64,000 bases of DNA, from assembly GCA_964406795.1 (NCBI GenBank), contig CAYOTA010000006.1, forward strand, positions 17,007 to 81,006. Reading direction: 5' to 3'. Source of the stretch: JAGORM01 sp964406795 (GTDB taxonomy: Bacteria; Patescibacteriota; Microgenomatia; Levybacterales; GWA1-39-11). Numbering within the stretch: position 1 is the first letter of the stretch; every line of letters starts with the position of its first letter. Below are positions 1 through 8,164 of this stretch, one piece after another. The translations under genes and the position numbers were made by a program. Under the pieces are notes generated by a model. It was given only the letters and a program-made list of their open reading frames with translations. It was not told the DNA's origin and searched no databases.

Positions 1-126
1 GATGAATAATATTTCCCCCATAGTTTAGGTTCGAAATTGCCTACGTAACTGCTCCTTGACAGGTATATATTCTTTTTGTTACTCTGTACTTACTTTAGAT
101 ATAGAAACATATATAAAGACACACCA

Positions 127-339
127 ATGCCTACTCAAAACATATCAATAGAATCACTTCCAGATCTACTTACGGTACGAGAAGTTGCACAACTTTTGCG
201 CGTTTCACCACTCACAATCAAGCGCTGGGGTAAAAGAGGAAAGTTACCAGCTATAAGAATTAACTCAAGAGGAGATAGACGCTATAAGAAAGAAGCAGTA
301 CTCTATCTACTAGGCATACAACAAAAAAGTAATTCATAA
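127..339 (+). CDS. MerR/excisionase-type helix-turn-helix protein
   Basis: A 70-residue protein that is almost entirely one DNA-binding domain. The segment LLTVREVAQLLRVSPLTIKRW followed by GKLPAIRI and RRYKKEAV is the winged-helix layout of the excisionase/MerR-N family (HTH_17), with the recognition helix around residues 28-38. The ATG at 127 is preferred to an in-frame start at 76 because the extra 17 residues look unlike the family and the domain starts soon after residue 127's Met. Such proteins usually act as small regulators or excision factors; the target here is unknown. Its last 17 codons occur twice more downstream (415-510 and 545-598), which is the odd feature of this locus. Family confident, role unknown. 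Confidence 0.8.
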   Translation: MPTQNISIESLPDLLTVREVAQLLRVSPLTIKRWGKRGKLPAIRINSRGDRRYKKEAVLYLLGIQQKSNS

Positions 340-414
340 TTTTCTTGATATAACAGTCTAATTCCTTCTTTCTTGCACTTCTCATGCTTCGTTTCACTCA
401 GCATTCCGAGGCTT

Positions 415-510
415 AAAAAGGAAGCAGTTTTATCTGAAGCTTGCGAAGCAAGCGGAAGAACGAGTACTCGAGTATATTTGCTTGGAATCCAACAAAAGTC
501 CAACTCTTAA
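415..510 (+). repeat. Second copy of HTH gene 3' tail, with in-frame insert
   Basis: Reads KKEAVL, then 14 inserted codons, then YLLGIQQKSNS and TAA. All 17 residues of the upstream gene's C-terminus are kept, although 12 of the 17 codons differ, including Ser AGT to TCC. The insert carries a GC-rich inverted repeat (gcttgc gaa gcaagc). No start codon or promoter of its own is visible. Confidence 0.8.
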
Positions 511-544
511 CCTGATTCACTTCCTTTTTGCGAGCTTCGCTCTA

Positions 545-598
545 AAAAAAGAAGCAGTACTCTATCTACTAGGCATCCAGCAAAAAAGTAATTCATAG
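545..598 (+). repeat. Third copy of HTH gene 3' tail
   Basis: Eighteen codons encode KKEAVLYLLGIQQKSNS and stop TAG. The peptide is identical to the C-terminus of the gene ending at 339, with three synonymous codon changes and a different stop codon. The similarity continues a few bases past the stop into ttttttgataac. A palindromic segment (gcgagcttcgctc) lies just before it. Confidence 0.85.
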
Positions 599-689
599 TT
601 TTTTGATAACTTTGAAAAAGCTTCCTTCTATTTTACGCTTTTAGAGATTATTTTATGTAATCCCATAAATACTAGTAGATCTTAGAAAT

Positions 690-1463
690 TTAATTTGGAG
701 GCTGAAGAACTGTTTTAACAACTTCTGAAGTAAAGCTTATCAAGGCTAATTGCCTTTTCCATCTCCAGGGCTGGGTTACTAATCTGAACAACCATTCCAT
801 TCCTACTTTTTGCATCCAAACAGGCGCACGTCTCACTCTCCCAGATATAAAATCAAAAGAACCACCCACCGCCATCACAATATCAGCCGGAATTTTATCT
901 CTATTTTCCATAATCCATTTTTCTTGTTTTGGATGTCCTAGAGCAACGAACAAAACACCAAGCCTTTTTCCTTTAAGCTTAGCCTCGTCCCATACATTAC
1001 TTGCATATACGATTTGAGTCCCAGAGTATTTTTGTTCTAAGCACTCTGCTGCTAGTTCTGCTACACCGGGCTGACCCCCAAATAATCCTATAGAATAAGC
1101 ATTTTTTGCAATCCAAGTGGCTTCATTTTTAGCCTTTTTAAGCTCTTCGTTTTTGTGAGCTACCATAGCTACTAACTCCAGTACAAAATCTGCTCCCGCT
1201 ATGCGTGAAAGTGCACGTTTTTTTAAAAGTCGTGCGGCAGCTACTATCCCTACACCATCGGGCAAAGCCACATCAGCGGCGTTAATGACATGACTGAAGT
1301 CTTTGTATTTTTTTGCATACATTACAATTTCGGGATTAGGAGTAAAGACAGTCACCGGGATTTTCTTTTTTCCCAGTTGAAGCGACAAATACTCTAGGAT
1401 TTTTCCTTTATGGGTGCTAGTTATCTGCGTTCCTAATATATCAATTTTTGATAAGGTGTTCAT
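690..1463 (-). CDS. WecG/TagA/CpsF family glycosyltransferase
   Basis: A 257-residue protein of the usual length for GT26 enzymes, which transfer N-acetylmannosamine or a related sugar from a UDP-sugar to a lipid-linked acceptor at the inner face of the membrane. Visible family marks are FTPNPEIVMYA, the NAADVALPDGVGIV loop that holds the catalytic Asp, RIAGADF, GLFGGQPGVAE, GHPKQEKWI and VGGSFDFISGRVRRAPVW. The C-terminal stretch (EWLFRLVTQPWRWKRQ) is the membrane-associating tail. A likely role in surface polysaccharide assembly fits the other glycosyltransferases in the window. It is followed on the same strand by the HTH-tail repeats and preceded by 340 bases of AT-rich spacer after mreB. 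The exact sugar cannot be told. Confidence 0.9.
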   Translation of the reverse strand: MNTLSKIDILGTQITSTHKGKILEYLSLQLGKKKIPVTVFTPNPEIVMYAKKYKDFSHVINAADVALPDGVGIVAAARLLKKRALSRIAGADFVLELVAMVAHKNEELKKAKNEATWIAKNAYSIGLFGGQPGVAELAAECLEQKYSGTQIVYASNVWDEAKLKGKRLGVLFVALGHPKQEKWIMENRDKIPADIVMAVGGSFDFISGRVRRAPVWMQKVGMEWLFRLVTQPWRWKRQLALISFTSEVVKTVLQPPN

Positions 1464-1708
1464 TTTATTATAAGATATTTACATGATTCTTACTTATTTT
1501 CTGCAATTTATTTACTGTACACTTTAATTATACTCTACTATATCCTCCATTTAAAATCTTTTTGATAAAATATACGTAGATACTTCACATAACATACTGC
1601 ATATTTTTATAAATTATTATAGTACGTAAGTTTGCTTAACTTTGAGTAATTCTTGTGAAAACATCGTGGAATATTTTTCATACATGTTATTACTACAAGC
1701 TGCAGGTG

Positions 1709-1729
1709 CTAATCACTCCTATTCAACGA
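1709..1729 (-). repeat. Third, degenerate copy of mreB tail
   Basis: On the minus strand this reads SLNRSD and stop TAG, against SINRND and TGA in mreB. Two of six residues differ, so it is the most eroded copy. It is short and would mean little without the better copy next to it. Confidence 0.45.
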
Positions 1730-1739
1730 AAGAAATGAT

Positions 1740-1766
1740 TTAGTCATTTCTATTAATAGACCGTTT
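1740..1766 (-). repeat. Second copy of mreB tail
   Basis: On the minus strand this reads KRSINRND and stop TAA. It matches the last eight residues of mreB exactly, with four synonymous codon changes and a changed stop codon (TGA to TAA). Confidence 0.75.
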
Positions 1767-1802
1767 TAGGCGCACAGTGAAACGAGCACCGAAAGCGAGA
1801 GA

Positions 1803-2831
1803 TCAGTCATTTCTATTGATCGAACGCTTATAGAGCTCAAGGTTCTCAAGTGCAACCCCAGTTCCTCTTACCACACAATATAACGGATCCTCTGCTACAT
1901 ATGAAGGTACTCCCGTCTCACGCGTAATGTATTTATCCAGATTGTGAAGCGTACTTGTTCCACCAGACAACACAATGCCTTTATCAATAATGTCAGATGC
2001 CAGCTCTGGTGGAGTAATCTCAAACGTTTCCCGAATTGCTGTGACCATTTGCTTTAAAATAGGCTGAATGGCCTCGTTAACTTCTATATTGCTTATCTCA
2101 ATCGATCGCGGCAGCCCAGATACATTATCACGGCCGCGAATCTCCATCATCCTCTTTTCTTCTTTAGGCTCAACTAAAGCTGACCCTATGTTTATTTTGA
2201 TCTCTTCTATGGTTTGTTCACCAACCAGCATATTAAAACGCTTCCTTATATAGTTTCCAATCGCCTCTTCCAGCTTGTTTCCCGCAGCTTTAATAGATTT
2301 ATGAACCACAACACCCCCTAAAGATATAACGGCTATATCAGTTGTGCCTCCGCCAGAATCCAAAATCATATGCCCGGTTGCCTGTGCTATGGGAATTTTT
2401 GCACCAATGGCTGCCGCAAGTGGTTCTTCAATAAGATACACAGCCTTGGCGCCTGAAGCCATAGTAGCATCTAATACGGCACGTTTTTCAACTTGTGTGA
2501 CACCTGACGGAATACATACCATAACCTCTGGTTTTATAAATCTGCTTCTCCCGGCCACCTTATCTATAAAATAAGCTAACATATCCTGGGTTATGACGTA
2601 ATCCGCTATAACACCGTCTTTTAAAGGTCTTGTTGCTACAATATTTCCAGGAGTCCTTCCCAACATTTCTTTAGCTTCCTGACCTACCGCTACAACTTTA
2701 TTATCTTCCGCACGTACAGCCACAACAGTGGGTTCATTTAATACAACTCCTTCTCCTACTACATACACTAAAATATTGGCTGTTCCAAGGTCAATTCCGA
2801 TACGTTTTGAAAGGTTACTAAATTTAAACAT
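1803..2831 (-). CDS. mreB: Rod-shape-determining protein MreB
   Basis: A 342-residue bacterial actin. It polymerises under the inner membrane and guides the cell-wall elongation machinery. The actin-fold nucleotide motifs are all present: phosphate-1 IGIDLGTANILVYV near the N-terminus, phosphate-2 ILDSGGGTTDIAVISLGG near the middle and the adenosine loop IVLSGGTSTLHNLDKYI near the C-terminus, plus IEEPLAAAIGAKIPI. Length is normal for the family. No mreC or mreD lies beside it. A -10-like TATTAT lies about 30 nt upstream of the ATG, so this gene may have a short leader. The last nine codons (KRSINRND, stop) are repeated downstream at 1740-1766 and, more weakly, at 1709-1729. Confidence 0.97.
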   Translation of the reverse strand: MFKFSNLSKRIGIDLGTANILVYVVGEGVVLNEPTVVAVRAEDNKVVAVGQEAKEMLGRTPGNIVATRPLKDGVIADYVITQDMLAYFIDKVAGRSRFIKPEVMVCIPSGVTQVEKRAVLDATMASGAKAVYLIEEPLAAAIGAKIPIAQATGHMILDSGGGTTDIAVISLGGVVVHKSIKAAGNKLEEAIGNYIRKRFNMLVGEQTIEEIKINIGSALVEPKEEKRMMEIRGRDNVSGLPRSIEISNIEVNEAIQPILKQMVTAIRETFEITPPELASDIIDKGIVLSGGTSTLHNLDKYITRETGVPSYVAEDPLYCVVRGTGVALENLELYKRSINRND

Positions 2832-2981
2832 GATGCGTTTGGCTCTCTCTAGAGTAGATCATAATATACACTTACTATATCATTTAGCAGACTGAGAGGC
2901 TTATTATATATAAACATGATACGCTAAAAGATGCAAGTGCTGGCAAAAATGAATTATCTGGTATTGTTTTTAAAATAGGGG

Positions 2982-2987
2982 TATAAT
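2982..2987 (+). promoter_or_regulatory. -10 box, near-leaderless start of PEGA gene
   Basis: A perfect TATAAT ends 10 nt before the ATG at 2998, leaving room for a leader of only a few bases. No Shine-Dalgarno sequence is present. Confidence 0.6.
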
Positions 2988-2997
2988 TAATTTTCAT

Positions 2998-4188
2998 ATG
3001 AAGCGCTTAGTAATCAGCACCATCTTAATCCTCCTTTTAATTCTTATTGGAACGGGTATCGGAATTTATTATGCTCGGGGATATAGATTTAACCCGCAAA
3101 ACCCAAAGGCGATCCTGCAAGGAACCGGCCTTTTGGTTTTAACCTCAAAGCCTGACGGAGCACGTGTGTATGTAGATGATCGTCTGACTACTGCAACAAA
3201 TAACACTATTAATTTACAGCCGGGAACATATCAGGTACGAATTGAAAAAGATGGATACTTCCCTTGGAAAAAAAGCATAGAAATAAAAAAAGAAGCAGTA
3301 TCCCAAGCAAATGCCACGTTATTTCCAACCGCCCCCAGACTTGAGTCTATAACCACAACTGGAGCACTTAATCCGGTTCTGGATGCAACTGGAAGCCTTA
3401 TTGCATATACTGTCTCCTCCGCCTCTGCTGACAAGAACGGAATCTATACTTTTAACATGACTACCCCATCCATACTTCCTTTGGGTGGTGGATCGAGCCA
3501 AATTGCAAATGACATACTTGCTCGTCTCTCATCTGCCAATCTGTCTTTCTCACCAGACGGAACAGAACTTATAGCCTCCGTGGCCGGTGTCCTCAATCCT
3601 AGCGCTTACCTTTTATCTGCTAAATCCTTTAATTCTAATCCCCAAGATATAACCGCCACACTTGACCAAACACTCTCCGAATGGCAAGCCCAACAGAGAC
3701 TAAAAGACCAAAAGCTAATTGACTCGTTACCGCGTAAAATTAGAACAGTCGCAAAAACTTATTTTGGAAACCCGGTAATTTCCCCTGAGGAAGATAAAAT
3801 TCTTTATACAGCCTCGGCTTCTGCCTCGCTTCCTATTCTTATTAACCCACGCCTTCCTGGAACAAACTCAACACCAGAGCAGCGATCAGTCAAGAAAGGG
3901 AATATTTATATTTACGACATGAAGGAAGACAGAAACTATTTACTCTCAACCAAAGAAGACGCACCTGAAAAATACTTATGGCATCCTGGTTCCGGACATC
4001 TTTTCTATATAAAAACCTCAAATATAAATATAGTTGAATATGACGGCCAAAACCTCACAACAGTATACGCGGGTCCATTTGTAAATGGGTTTGTATTCCC
4101 CTGGCCTAACGGCTCAAGCGTTGTAATCCTGACGAACCTAAATATTCCAGGAGCTCCATACAACCTTTACAGAATAAGCCTAAGATAA
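2998..4188 (+). CDS. PEGA-domain membrane-anchored surface protein
   Basis: A 396-residue protein with an N-terminal membrane anchor (residues about 5-27), a PEGA domain at about 46-105 (LTSKPDGARVYVDDR, LQPGTYQVRIEKDGYFPW) and a C-terminal region of repeated beta-strand motifs such as LIAYTVSS and LSFSPDGTELI that resembles a TolB/WD40-type propeller. PEGA domains are found in envelope proteins of bacteria and archaea. The protein should lie outside the membrane, held by the N-terminal helix. The gene is diverged from mreB and faces a histidine kinase on the other strand. Its function is not known; binding of wall or surface polymer is a guess from the domain. Confidence 0.8.
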   Translation: MKRLVISTILILLLILIGTGIGIYYARGYRFNPQNPKAILQGTGLLVLTSKPDGARVYVDDRLTTATNNTINLQPGTYQVRIEKDGYFPWKKSIEIKKEAVSQANATLFPTAPRLESITTTGALNPVLDATGSLIAYTVSSASADKNGIYTFNMTTPSILPLGGGSSQIANDILARLSSANLSFSPDGTELIASVAGVLNPSAYLLSAKSFNSNPQDITATLDQTLSEWQAQQRLKDQKLIDSLPRKIRTVAKTYFGNPVISPEEDKILYTASASASLPILINPRLPGTNSTPEQRSVKKGNIYIYDMKEDRNYLLSTKEDAPEKYLWHPGSGHLFYIKTSNINIVEYDGQNLTTVYAGPFVNGFVFPWPNGSSVVILTNLNIPGAPYNLYRISLR

Positions 4189-4225
4189 TCTGCTTGCATT
4201 AGTCAACCTAACCTTGCGCTAGTTA

Positions 4226-5926
4226 TTAGTTCACTATTCTTTGAGGTGATATTTTTGAGGCGGGCGCTTGAATAGTCTCAGCTTTCACAAGTGGAATTAC
4301 AAATGAGAATGTTGCCCCATTTTTAACTGTGTTTTCCAACCAAATCTTACCATTGTGGGATTCCACAATTCCCTTAGAAATGTATAGTCCAAGTCCGGTT
4401 CCCCCTTCGTGCCGTACCGCTGTTCCCAGCTGCCCATATTTTGAGAAAAGAAGCGCCATTTTTTCCGGGGGGACTCCTAGACCACTATCCTGCACTGAAA
4501 CCTCTATTTGATTATTCTGCAGCCTTGTAGATATAGTTATTGTTCCGTTGTCAGGAGTAAACTTTATTGCATTTGAAAGCAGGTTGTTTACAACCTGACC
4601 TATACGCTGCTGGTCAAATACACTGTCTGGAATTAATGAGTCTACATGATCCTCCAATTTTATATGCCGCTCTTGAGCCATAAATGAGAATGCGAGTGCT
4701 TTTTCTTTCACCAAGCTATTTATGTTCCCAACAGCATTATTTAACGTAAACTTTCCTGCCTCAAGTTTGGCCACATCCAGTACGTCTCCTATATCCATTA
4801 ACATGCGCTCTGTAGAATCATGAATGATATGAAGCATTTTTTGTGTATCTTCTATACTTAACTTTCCGGCAATAAGCATACTGGACGCTCCTTTTATAGA
4901 CGTTAAAGGCGCTCGAAGCTCATGCACAACCATGTTGGTAAATGTTTCGCGGATCTCTTCAATCTCACGCTCAAATGTTACGTCTTCCATAGTAATTGAA
5001 ACTCCCAGCACTTCCTGGGAATCATGTAAAAATACAGGATTTAAATAAATCTTAAAAAACTTCTCGTAGATGGTTATATCTTTCAAAAGCATACTCTCTT
5101 TTTTATCTGCAACCTCACGAATATCTTTTACCAAATCATAATGCATACCAAAATGAGCTATAACAGACGTTGCATCTACGTTATCGTTCAAATGCAAGAA
5201 CTGTTTTGCCGCACTATTAATTGCCGATAATTTGATGGTAGTGTTATCAAGCAAGAATAAAACCGCACCGGATGTTAAAGAAAAAAGAAAAGAATCAAGC
5301 TTTCCCTTTTCTGTATTAATCACCTGCTCTAGGCTGCCTATGGCAGACGACGTGTTTTCTATAATTCGGGACAAAAGCGCGCGGTCATCCTCTGAAAATG
5401 CGTTTGGGGTAATTGAGGCTACAGAAATAGCCCCTACACATGCATGATTAATGATGAGTGGGATAGTTAAAAGAGATGCGGGATTGTTGTTATTATACTC
5501 AGATGTTGAGTGAAAAATTTCCTTGTGTGTTGACTCAATAACCTGATAGTGAGAGCTTCCAACTTGTTCTTCTATGGTCTCGACCAGGCTTTTTTTTACA
5601 GCTTCTTTAAAATTGGGACCTATAAAGGCGTTTTCGTAGATCTTGCAGACAATGGCTTTTTGATCTATGAGTGCGTATGATACCGCCGAGTGCTCAATCA
5701 CCTTTTCAATGGTTTCGGCAATTGACTCAATAATAGTGGTCAGCTTTAAAGAATACCCTATCTGGTTTGAGATAACTTGTGATACAGATATTTCATACAG
5801 CCTTTTTTCAAGTTCTTTATTCTTTTCCTTAAGTAGTGATTCTGTTTTTCTTAGCTTTTTAATTAAGTAAAAAGCAAGCAGTCCTAGAACAAACGCTAAA
5901 ACCGCCACAAAAATAACCTGAGACAT
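4226..5926 (-). CDS. Membrane-anchored GAF/PAS sensor histidine kinase
   Basis: A 566-residue kinase. Order: N-terminal membrane helix (residues 3-22), a charged coiled coil, a GAF-like domain (about 45-200), a PAS-like domain (about 205-310), the dimerisation/phosphoacceptor domain with His in MVVHELRAPLTSIKG, and an HATPase domain with N box VVNNLLSNAIKFTPDNG, G1 DSGLGVPPEK and G2 GGTGLGLYISKGIVE. It autophosphorylates on the His and should pass phosphate to the response regulator encoded 47 bases upstream on the same strand. Its own -10 (TACAAT) ends 6 nt before the ATG, which suggests a separate leaderless start as well as any read-through from the regulator. The signal sensed is unknown. 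Confidence 0.92.
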   Translation of the reverse strand: MSQVIFVAVLAFVLGLLAFYLIKKLRKTESLLKEKNKELEKRLYEISVSQVISNQIGYSLKLTTIIESIAETIEKVIEHSAVSYALIDQKAIVCKIYENAFIGPNFKEAVKKSLVETIEEQVGSSHYQVIESTHKEIFHSTSEYNNNNPASLLTIPLIINHACVGAISVASITPNAFSEDDRALLSRIIENTSSAIGSLEQVINTEKGKLDSFLFSLTSGAVLFLLDNTTIKLSAINSAAKQFLHLNDNVDATSVIAHFGMHYDLVKDIREVADKKESMLLKDITIYEKFFKIYLNPVFLHDSQEVLGVSITMEDVTFEREIEEIRETFTNMVVHELRAPLTSIKGASSMLIAGKLSIEDTQKMLHIIHDSTERMLMDIGDVLDVAKLEAGKFTLNNAVGNINSLVKEKALAFSFMAQERHIKLEDHVDSLIPDSVFDQQRIGQVVNNLLSNAIKFTPDNGTITISTRLQNNQIEVSVQDSGLGVPPEKMALLFSKYGQLGTAVRHEGGTGLGLYISKGIVESHNGKIWLENTVKNGATFSFVIPLVKAETIQAPASKISPQRIVN

Positions 5927-5973
5927 AGACTTATTGTAATAGAATTCTGAGTCAAAAGGAAAGGAGGACTTGA

Positions 5974-6372
5974 CTATACTGTTGGCGGGGTTTGAGAATC
6001 AGCAGTTGTCGACGTCATTTTCCCTACTTTTTCAACAAGTGCTTCAGGGGAAATTTCGTATTTCATAATATAATCATTCGCACCCAAACTCATAGCCTCT
6101 TTAACCGTAACGTCATTTGAAAAGTTGGAAAGCATAGAAATAGGAGTAGTTGTATTAGCACCTTGAGATTTGATAGTTTTTAATGCTTCATTGCCGGACA
6201 AATCAGGCAACATTTGATCAAGCAGTATTACGTCAAATGGTTCTGATTGAGCAAGAGTAATTCCATTACGAGCATCCCCTGCAATTTTTACATCATGCCC
6301 AGCATTTTTTAAAGCTGTTTCAAAAACTGAAGCTACAGCTAACTCATCATCAATAAGCAATACTTTTGCCAT
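5974..6372 (-). CDS. Single-domain response regulator
   Basis: A 132-residue CheY-like receiver. It has the acidic pocket LLIDDE near the N-terminus, the phosphoacceptor Asp in VILLDQMLPDLSG, the Thr/Ser switch near PISMLSNF and the Lys in NDYIMKYE. No output domain follows, so it acts by protein contacts or as a phosphorelay. The ATG at 6372 is chosen over 6390 because MAKVLLIDDE is the normal start of the fold. It lies directly upstream of the histidine kinase on the same strand, which makes the two a likely cognate pair. Confidence 0.92.
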   Translation of the reverse strand: MAKVLLIDDELAVASVFETALKNAGHDVKIAGDARNGITLAQSEPFDVILLDQMLPDLSGNEALKTIKSQGANTTTPISMLSNFSNDVTVKEAMSLGANDYIMKYEISPEALVEKVGKMTSTTADSQTPPTV

Positions 6373-6424
6373 TACATCTAACCGTACCACCGCGTTATTT
6401 AAATGTCAATTACGAATAATGTGC

Positions 6425-6430
6425 TACAAT
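6425..6430 (+). promoter_or_regulatory. -10 box, leaderless start of HAD gene
   Basis: TACAAT ends exactly 6 nt before the ATG at 6437. This is the spacing expected if transcription begins at the initiator codon. No SD sequence is present. Confidence 0.6.
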
Positions 6431-6436
6431 AGAGCC

Positions 6437-7243
6437 ATGAACGCATGGATATTTGACGTGGACGGGGTTTTAACCGACCCAACTACAAAAAAGCCGGATG
6501 AAAAAGTGCTTAAGCGTGTAGCAAACCTCCTTCGAGGCGGACAGTTTGTAGCTCTCAACACCGGCCGATCATTCTCATGGACACATGACTCCCTTTTGTC
6601 AAAACTCTCACAATATATACTAGATGAAAACCACTTTGAAAACTTTTTCATAGTTTGCGAAAAAGGAAATGTTCTGGCTAATTTTGAAAAAGGTAAATGG
6701 GTTAAAAAAGTACTGGATGATTCCCTCCCGAAGCCGCTACTAGATGAGATAGCTGAAATAACTAATAAAGAGTATTCAGAAAGCATGTTTATTGACACTT
6801 CTAAAGAGACCATGATTTCTGTTGAAATGAAGGACGGATTTGATACAGAAACATATTCAGATCGTCAAAAAAGCTTATACCCAAAAATTGAAAGCATTTT
6901 GGTTAAAAAATACCGCGAAATGGAGCTTATCATTGACCCGAGTCAGATTTCGCTGGACATTCAATACGAAGACGCAGGAAAGCACTTGGGCGCTGAACGC
7001 ATTGAGGATTTTATGATGGAACATGGAGTAAAGCCTGAAAAAGTATTTATGTTTGGCGATAGCTCATCCGATGTTCAAATGGCCACTGAACTAGAAGGCA
7101 GTTACCAAGTTATCTTTATCTTTGTAAATGAAAAGGCTAAATTAAAAAATACACCTATGTGTGAGGTTGTTTACACAAAGGAAAAGTTTACAAAAGGAAC
7201 CCTGGAGTTCCTGGATAACTCCTCTGATGTACCAAAACGGTAG
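6437..7243 (+). CDS. HAD-superfamily hydrolase (type IIB-like)
   Basis: A 268-residue phosphatase-type protein. Motif I is IFDVDGVLTDP with both aspartates, motif II is ALNTGRS, and motif IV is VFMFGDSSSDVQM. The cap between motifs II and IV is of the Cof/sugar-phosphatase or phosphomannomutase sort, so a phosphosugar substrate is plausible but not shown. The start at 6437 replaces an upstream ATG at 6419, because the TACAAT -10 lies between them and would leave the first ATG untranscribed. It is diverged from the response regulator gene. No partner gene lies downstream. Confidence 0.85.
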   Translation: MNAWIFDVDGVLTDPTTKKPDEKVLKRVANLLRGGQFVALNTGRSFSWTHDSLLSKLSQYILDENHFENFFIVCEKGNVLANFEKGKWVKKVLDDSLPKPLLDEIAEITNKEYSESMFIDTSKETMISVEMKDGFDTETYSDRQKSLYPKIESILVKKYREMELIIDPSQISLDIQYEDAGKHLGAERIEDFMMEHGVKPEKVFMFGDSSSDVQMATELEGSYQVIFIFVNEKAKLKNTPMCEVVYTKEKFTKGTLEFLDNSSDVPKR

Positions 7244-7309
7244 GCTTAGAATCAACAATATCTAAGTTGATCAAAGCAGATCATTTCCTTGTTTTTGAAG
7301 CTAGTCTCA

Positions 7310-8164
7310 CTACTGCTCTATTTTAAATGATTTTCCATCGGTCACTATTTTAATATCTCCATATTGTGTCTCTTCATATGGTATTCCATATTTTTTCATC
7401 TCGTCAAGAACTTGCTTATGGGGATGGCCATACCTATTGTCCTTGCCTGCTGAAACAATGGACAGATCGGGCTTCATAAGTGAAAATGTGTCAGGTCCAA
7501 CACCGGTTCTACTTCCATGATGCGGAAGCTTATATATCTCGATACTCGTGCGCTCTTTCTTAGCTGACCTAAGAACTTCCTCAACTATATCAAAGTCAGC
7601 GTCACCAGAAAGTAATATATTAAAATTCTTAAAATTTAACATTTGAATAAGAGAATATCTATTACTATCTGCATCCCCTATTGTTAAGAACGAGCGTGTA
7701 GGCCATTTTGTTTCGATACTTATTCCATCTTCTAATTTATACGTATTCCCTGCACTGAGCTTTTCAACAGGGGTTTTTTTTATCTCTAGTTTTTGTGATA
7801 TTAGTTTAAAAAAACCTGTATCTTTATCTAAAGATACGGTGTTGTACGCTCCAATCTTATAGCTTTCAAAAACGTACGCAAAGCCACCTATATGATCTGC
7901 ATCCGGATGTGTTGCAAAAGCCAACTCTATTCGTCTATCCCAAAATGGCATGTGTCTTCCTAGGCAGGCTAAGATGGATGCATCAGGCCCAGAGTCAATA
8001 AGTATATCTGTACCTTTTGGTGTGCGCATATAAATTCCGTCCCCTTGCCCCACATTACAGAATACTACCACCAATTTATTCTGTGAATAGATAATATACT
8101 GATAGAGTGCAAAAGTTACAATAACTCCACAACTCACTAAGATAATAATAATTCTAATCTTCAT
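7310..8164 (-). CDS. ComEC-type metallo-beta-lactamase-fold protein
   Basis: A 284-residue protein with one N-terminal membrane helix (residues 4-25) and a metallo-beta-lactamase fold: NVGQGDGIY, ILIDSGPD, the zinc motif THPDADHIGG, LLSGDAD and KLPHHGSRTG. This is the domain that normally forms the C-terminus of ComEC, the channel that passes one DNA strand across the membrane during uptake. Here it is a separate gene whose start overlaps the end of the channel gene by 11 bases, so the two are surely co-translated. In ComEC this domain is thought to degrade or process DNA at the membrane surface. Confidence 0.88.
   Translation of the reverse strand: MKIRIIIILVSCGVIVTFALYQYIIYSQNKLVVVFCNVGQGDGIYMRTPKGTDILIDSGPDASILACLGRHMPFWDRRIELAFATHPDADHIGGFAYVFESYKIGAYNTVSLDKDTGFFKLISQKLEIKKTPVEKLSAGNTYKLEDGISIETKWPTRSFLTIGDADSNRYSLIQMLNFKNFNILLSGDADFDIVEEVLRSAKKERTSIEIYKLPHHGSRTGVGPDTFSLMKPDLSIVSAGKDNRYGHPHKQVLDEMKKYGIPYEETQYGDIKIVTDGKSFKIEQ

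Larger units (their letters stand above)
1464..1802. other. AT-rich spacer with displaced mreB tails
   Basis: No gene is seen. The part nearest mreB holds two extra copies of the mreB C-terminal codons (listed separately) around a GC-richer segment at about 1770-1800 (cacagtgaaacgagcaccg). The remainder is AT-rich and probably holds the promoter of the glycosyltransferase gene on the minus strand. Confidence 0.5.

Noticed and set aside
303..503. 66-codon minus-strand frame
   Set aside because: It is antisense to the HTH tail copies and has no promoter or family features.
7250..7312. Possible displaced tail behind the ComEC-type hydrolase gene (SFK)
   Set aside because: Only three residues match, which is expected by chance.
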